Shown here one piece after another: positions 61,814 through 64,000 of a DNA stretch of 64,000 nucleotides; the stretch's first letter is position 1; each line of letters begins with the position of its first letter. Location: contig JAFIFV010000117.1 of the NCBI GenBank assembly GCA_020831845.1, forward strand, positions 62,001 through 126,000, given 5' to 3'. A model generated the notes under the pieces. It made no database searches, had not been told where the DNA came from, and saw only the letters and a program-made list of their open reading frames with translations. The translations under genes and the position numbers were made by a program. The stretch is from Ectothiorhodospiraceae bacterium. GTDB lineage: Bacteria > Pseudomonadota > Gammaproteobacteria > Nitrococcales > Aquisalimonadaceae.

Positions 61814-62644
61814 GGTTCGGTTTGGGAATATCGCTCTTTACTGCCTGCATCCCCACCGGGAGAGACGCGTTTTCCTAGGACTCCATGTCCATGGGAAGAG
61901 CAGACCGTGCAGGGGCGGAAAGCTCGCCGTTTCCTCAAGGCACCTGCAGAGTTATCCCACCTCCGGTGCAACTTGGTCACTGCCTGATCCGGCAGCCCTG
62001 CTCAACGCCCGCGCAGACGCGTCACAGACTCCCGCCTCTATGTCACCCCTCTGCTGTGACCGGCTCGCCCGTTCAGAGGGAGCACCATCACATCAACCAG
62101 CACCACCCGCCCCGCTCGGCGCACAGTGCGCACAACACCGGAGCGTATCGATCCCCGCTGGAGTCGTTCTCGCAGGTCTGTCGAACGACGACTCTACGCT
62201 CGCGGCACCGAAGGGTGGTCAATGGCAGTGTCGGGGACAGGCCCTGCACTCACTCCAGAGGTCTTCCGTCGGAACCGGAGGTTGGTCATGAAACGCGACA
62301 ACGAACCGACGGCTGCAGACAACGGCTTCTTGGTCGGAGAGGCGGCACCAAGACTCACCTCCCGCGTGACACCGAGCGGCGCTTGCGAGACGCACTGAAC
62401 GCTGCTGCACCGAAGTCCAAACGGCTACTATCAGGGCGGACAGGCGGCACCGGCGCTTGCTACCGGCAACGCTCTGTCGTGGCCTGTCAGAAAAAGACTC
62501 CCCCACGGAGACCAACGATTTTGGGGCCCTCATCGCTGCCCCATCAGCATGCAGTCCACAGCGCCGAAATTCTCGTAGAGACTGTCCAAGGTTTTCGTGG
62601 TGCACTACTGCCCGTTCAAATCCCAATCACAAGGAGGGCAGTCG
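61814..62644. other. Gene-poor stretch with one short ORF
   Basis: The long plus-strand ORF across this stretch (61885-62718) is rich in Arg, Pro, Ser and His and runs into the next gene in another frame, so I do not accept it. One 36-residue ORF at 62288-62398 (MKRDNEPTAADNGFL) has a good GGAGG site seven bases upstream and may be a small gene or remnant. Nothing else is seen. Confidence 0.35.
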
Positions 62645-63688
62645 ATGACAGACATCGAAGCATACGTTTCCAGCGATTCCACAGCTCCAGCATTGCTCCA
62701 TGCGCCGGAAGTTCCTGACTACGAAGTCGCCACCCCGTCGCCTGAGCGGAAATTCCTCGGCCACCTCGCTACAGCCCGTCGCCGCATCAACCCGAGGCTT
62801 CTGAGCGAGGAGCCCCTGCTACTGGAAAGTAAATGGTATGACTATCGCTATCTCTCGGCCGTCGAGGCGACCGAGCATTTTGCGCAATGCTACCTCAAGC
62901 AGTGGCGCCTGCAATTTGGTCGCGTCAGAGACATAGAAGAGGCCGCCGAACAGAAGCCGATCCAGGTCGACCGCTTCTTATCCAACAACCCTCGCATCCT
63001 GACCGGTCTGTGGCGCGCCCGACAGGTGGCCGATCGCCATGGGATCGATTACGACTTTTTCATCGGCACTGCTCTGCGCACCGCGGACAAGGCACTTTGG
63101 TGCCGATTTCCACTACCCTCCCAGCTGTATTCCGAGAAAGTGCTGGCAAACATCCTCAAGGAATGGAAAGAGTTTGGACCCGCTCCAGTTGCGAAAAGGG
63201 AGGTGGATGACCAGCATTTTCTCGCGGCCAACTTTCTTGCTGAACCGCCTCAGGTCGCTTTCGAGGATGAACTCATCCGGCACGGGAACACCCTCACCGA
63301 CCGAACGAGCCTCATTCGCTTCATCGCTATGACCGTGTTTATGCAACACAGACTGCGGCAGTCACGAGCCGAGGCAGAGTTCGGAACAGAGGTAATCGCT
63401 CAGGCCCGCGACATGGCGGAGCCGGAAGAGACAGAGCAACTGCCGATGCAGGAACTGTCCCCCTACAAACCCGCCTGCCTGGGACTCATCCAGCCGAGCG
63501 CTTCTCCCGAGTGTTCCAGCCAATGCTCGTTTGCCGATCGGTGCATGGCACTGCGCGACGCGACCTCCGCCCGGCTGAAATCCATACACCACAGCGAGGA
63601 TCCATGGATTGACGAAATGCGGGCGAAAGCGAGAGAAAGGAAACGCAGGGAGAGGGCCCGGAAACGGGCGCTCAAGCACGGCGTGTAA
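62645..63688 (+). CDS. Unknown island protein with C-terminal cysteine cluster
   Basis: A 347-residue protein I cannot assign. The ATG at 62645 follows AAGGAGGG. The N-terminal 230 residues are mainly helical, with LSAVEATEHFAQCYLKQWRL and FLSNNPRILTGLWRARQVAD. Near residue 287 a cysteine cluster, C-x10-C-x3-C-x5-C (ACLGLIQPSASPECSSQCSF then ADRC), could bind zinc or an Fe-S cluster. The last 25 residues are strongly basic (KARERKRRERARKRALKHGV). This layout suggests a nucleic-acid-binding protein, perhaps in replication or mobilisation of the element. Two inverted repeats follow directly. Confidence 0.7.
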   Translation: MTDIEAYVSSDSTAPALLHAPEVPDYEVATPSPERKFLGHLATARRRINPRLLSEEPLLLESKWYDYRYLSAVEATEHFAQCYLKQWRLQFGRVRDIEEAAEQKPIQVDRFLSNNPRILTGLWRARQVADRHGIDYDFFIGTALRTADKALWCRFPLPSQLYSEKVLANILKEWKEFGPAPVAKREVDDQHFLAANFLAEPPQVAFEDELIRHGNTLTDRTSLIRFIAMTVFMQHRLRQSRAEAEFGTEVIAQARDMAEPEETEQLPMQELSPYKPACLGLIQPSASPECSSQCSFADRCMALRDATSARLKSIHHSEDPWIDEMRAKARERKRRERARKRALKHGV

Positions 63689-63718
63689 GGCAGGCGGTGC
63701 CGAAGGCGCCTGAGGTTA

Positions 63719-63757
63719 CCCGGGACTTCTCACCGATAGCAGCATTTCCGTCCCGGG
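63719..63757. repeat. Eight-base inverted repeat after the cysteine-cluster gene
   Basis: CCCGGGAC and GTCCCGGG enclose 23 bases, starting 30 bases after the stop. It could be a protein-binding site or a hairpin. There is no T tract, so it is a poor terminator. Confidence 0.5.
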
Positions 63758-63792
63758 AGGGCCCTGGCCCGAGCGAGGGTTGTCATCACCGG

Positions 63793-63877
63793 AGGGGTGT
63801 CACGCTTTCCTTATTATTTATAATTGTATCTATAGCTATTAATTATATCTAAAGGAAACGGAAAGCGTGACACCCCT
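63793..63877. repeat. Perfect 18-bp inverted repeat around an AT-rich core
   Basis: AGGGGTGTCACGCTTTCC at 63793-63810 is repeated exactly inverted at 63860-63877. The 49-base core has only eight G or C. Sharp GC-rich arms around an AT-rich centre suggest an origin-like unwinding site, a resolution or nicking site, or the remains of a small mobile element. From 63,878 to the window end no gene is seen; repeated ACCGGCTC and CCGGTAAGAGCC motifs there may be part of the same region. Confidence 0.7.
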
Positions 63878-64000
63878 GCGGCGGCGTGGGGATACGAACC
63901 GGTAAGAGCCTCCGGGGTTGGGGTTCCTCCAAGAAATTCCAGAAGTGCACACCGGCTCCGGGACCCACCGGCTCTAAAAAGCAGACGCCGGCAAAGACCG

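Noticed and set aside
62219-62626. A 135-codon minus-strand open frame in the same stretch
   Set aside because: No ribosome site, low-complexity composition and no recognisable motif; chance ORF in GC-rich DNA.
62619-62640. A TTCAAATCC motif resembling a tRNA T arm
   Set aside because: No anticodon arm, D arm or acceptor stem surrounds it.
61885-62718. A 277-codon plus-strand open frame in the island
   Set aside because: Its composition is dominated by Arg, Pro, Ser and His, it has no ribosome site, and it runs out of frame into the well-supported gene at 62645.
47160-64000. CRISPR array, transposase or integrase in the visible part of the island
   Set aside because: No regularly spaced repeats and no recognisable transposase or integrase motifs were found; an integrase is expected only beyond the window.

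Overview
This 64 kb window is a GC-rich gammaproteobacterial chromosome segment, with a foreign island starting near position 47,150. The first 47 kb is ordinary core genome: ftsK-lolA-rarA-serS in the E. coli order, prfB with an intact frameshift site next to lysS, the N-degron cluster aat-bpt-infA-clpA-clpS, mnmA-hflD, acnA, sthA and ppk. A phasin, a MotY-like protein and the general gene mix suggest a free-living, polyhydroxyalkanoate-storing, probably motile gammaproteobacterium. A group such as the Ectothiorhodospiraceae or relatives would fit, but no marker here proves it.

Layout: 0-9 kb holds ygfZ, lysS, prfB, hrpA, a YfcE-like phosphodiesterase and thrH. 9-16 kb holds a 5'-nucleotidase, an AidB-like dehydrogenase, a Bax-inhibitor-1 protein, cobA, cysB and serS. 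16-21 kb holds rarA, lolA and ftsK. 21-27 kb holds a FemAB/GNAT-like transferase, then aat, bpt, infA, clpA and clpS; both N-terminal aminoacyl transferases, the ClpS adaptor and the ClpA unfoldase of bacterial N-degron degradation are therefore together. 27-32 kb holds a RibA-type protein, a LysR regulator, a Nudix hydrolase, an mnmA interrupted by an in-frame amber codon, and hflD. 32-47 kb holds acnA, a phasin, a MotY-like protein, sthA, a DsbA-family protein, a chalcone-isomerase-like periplasmic protein, a TetR regulator, an unknown membrane protein, ppk behind a possible Pho box, and a GGDEF-EAL protein overlapping a periplasmic binding protein. Three intergenic palindromic elements, near 18.2, 27.0 and 43.9 kb, look related to one another.

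At 47,083-47,150 there is a minus-strand tRNA-Met(CAT) that keeps its D, anticodon and T arms, 3' acceptor strand and CCA but has lost its 5' acceptor strand. This is what a displaced attachment-site copy looks like, so the DNA to the right is read as a genomic island that continues past the window. The island holds a two-gene unit with a possible HTH protein, an SH3b secreted protein, and a type I restriction-modification locus (hsdM, hsdS, hsdR). Between hsdS and hsdR sits a HigB-type toxin with an HTH-ImmA metallopeptidase antitoxin. Next come a frameshifted gene, an AT-rich coiled-coil membrane protein preceded by a small ORF (the best candidate for an undescribed defence unit), several small or decayed ORFs, a duplicated short peptide sequence, and an unknown protein with a cysteine cluster. 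That last gene is followed by a perfect 18-bp inverted repeat around a very AT-rich core, which could be a replication or processing site of the element.
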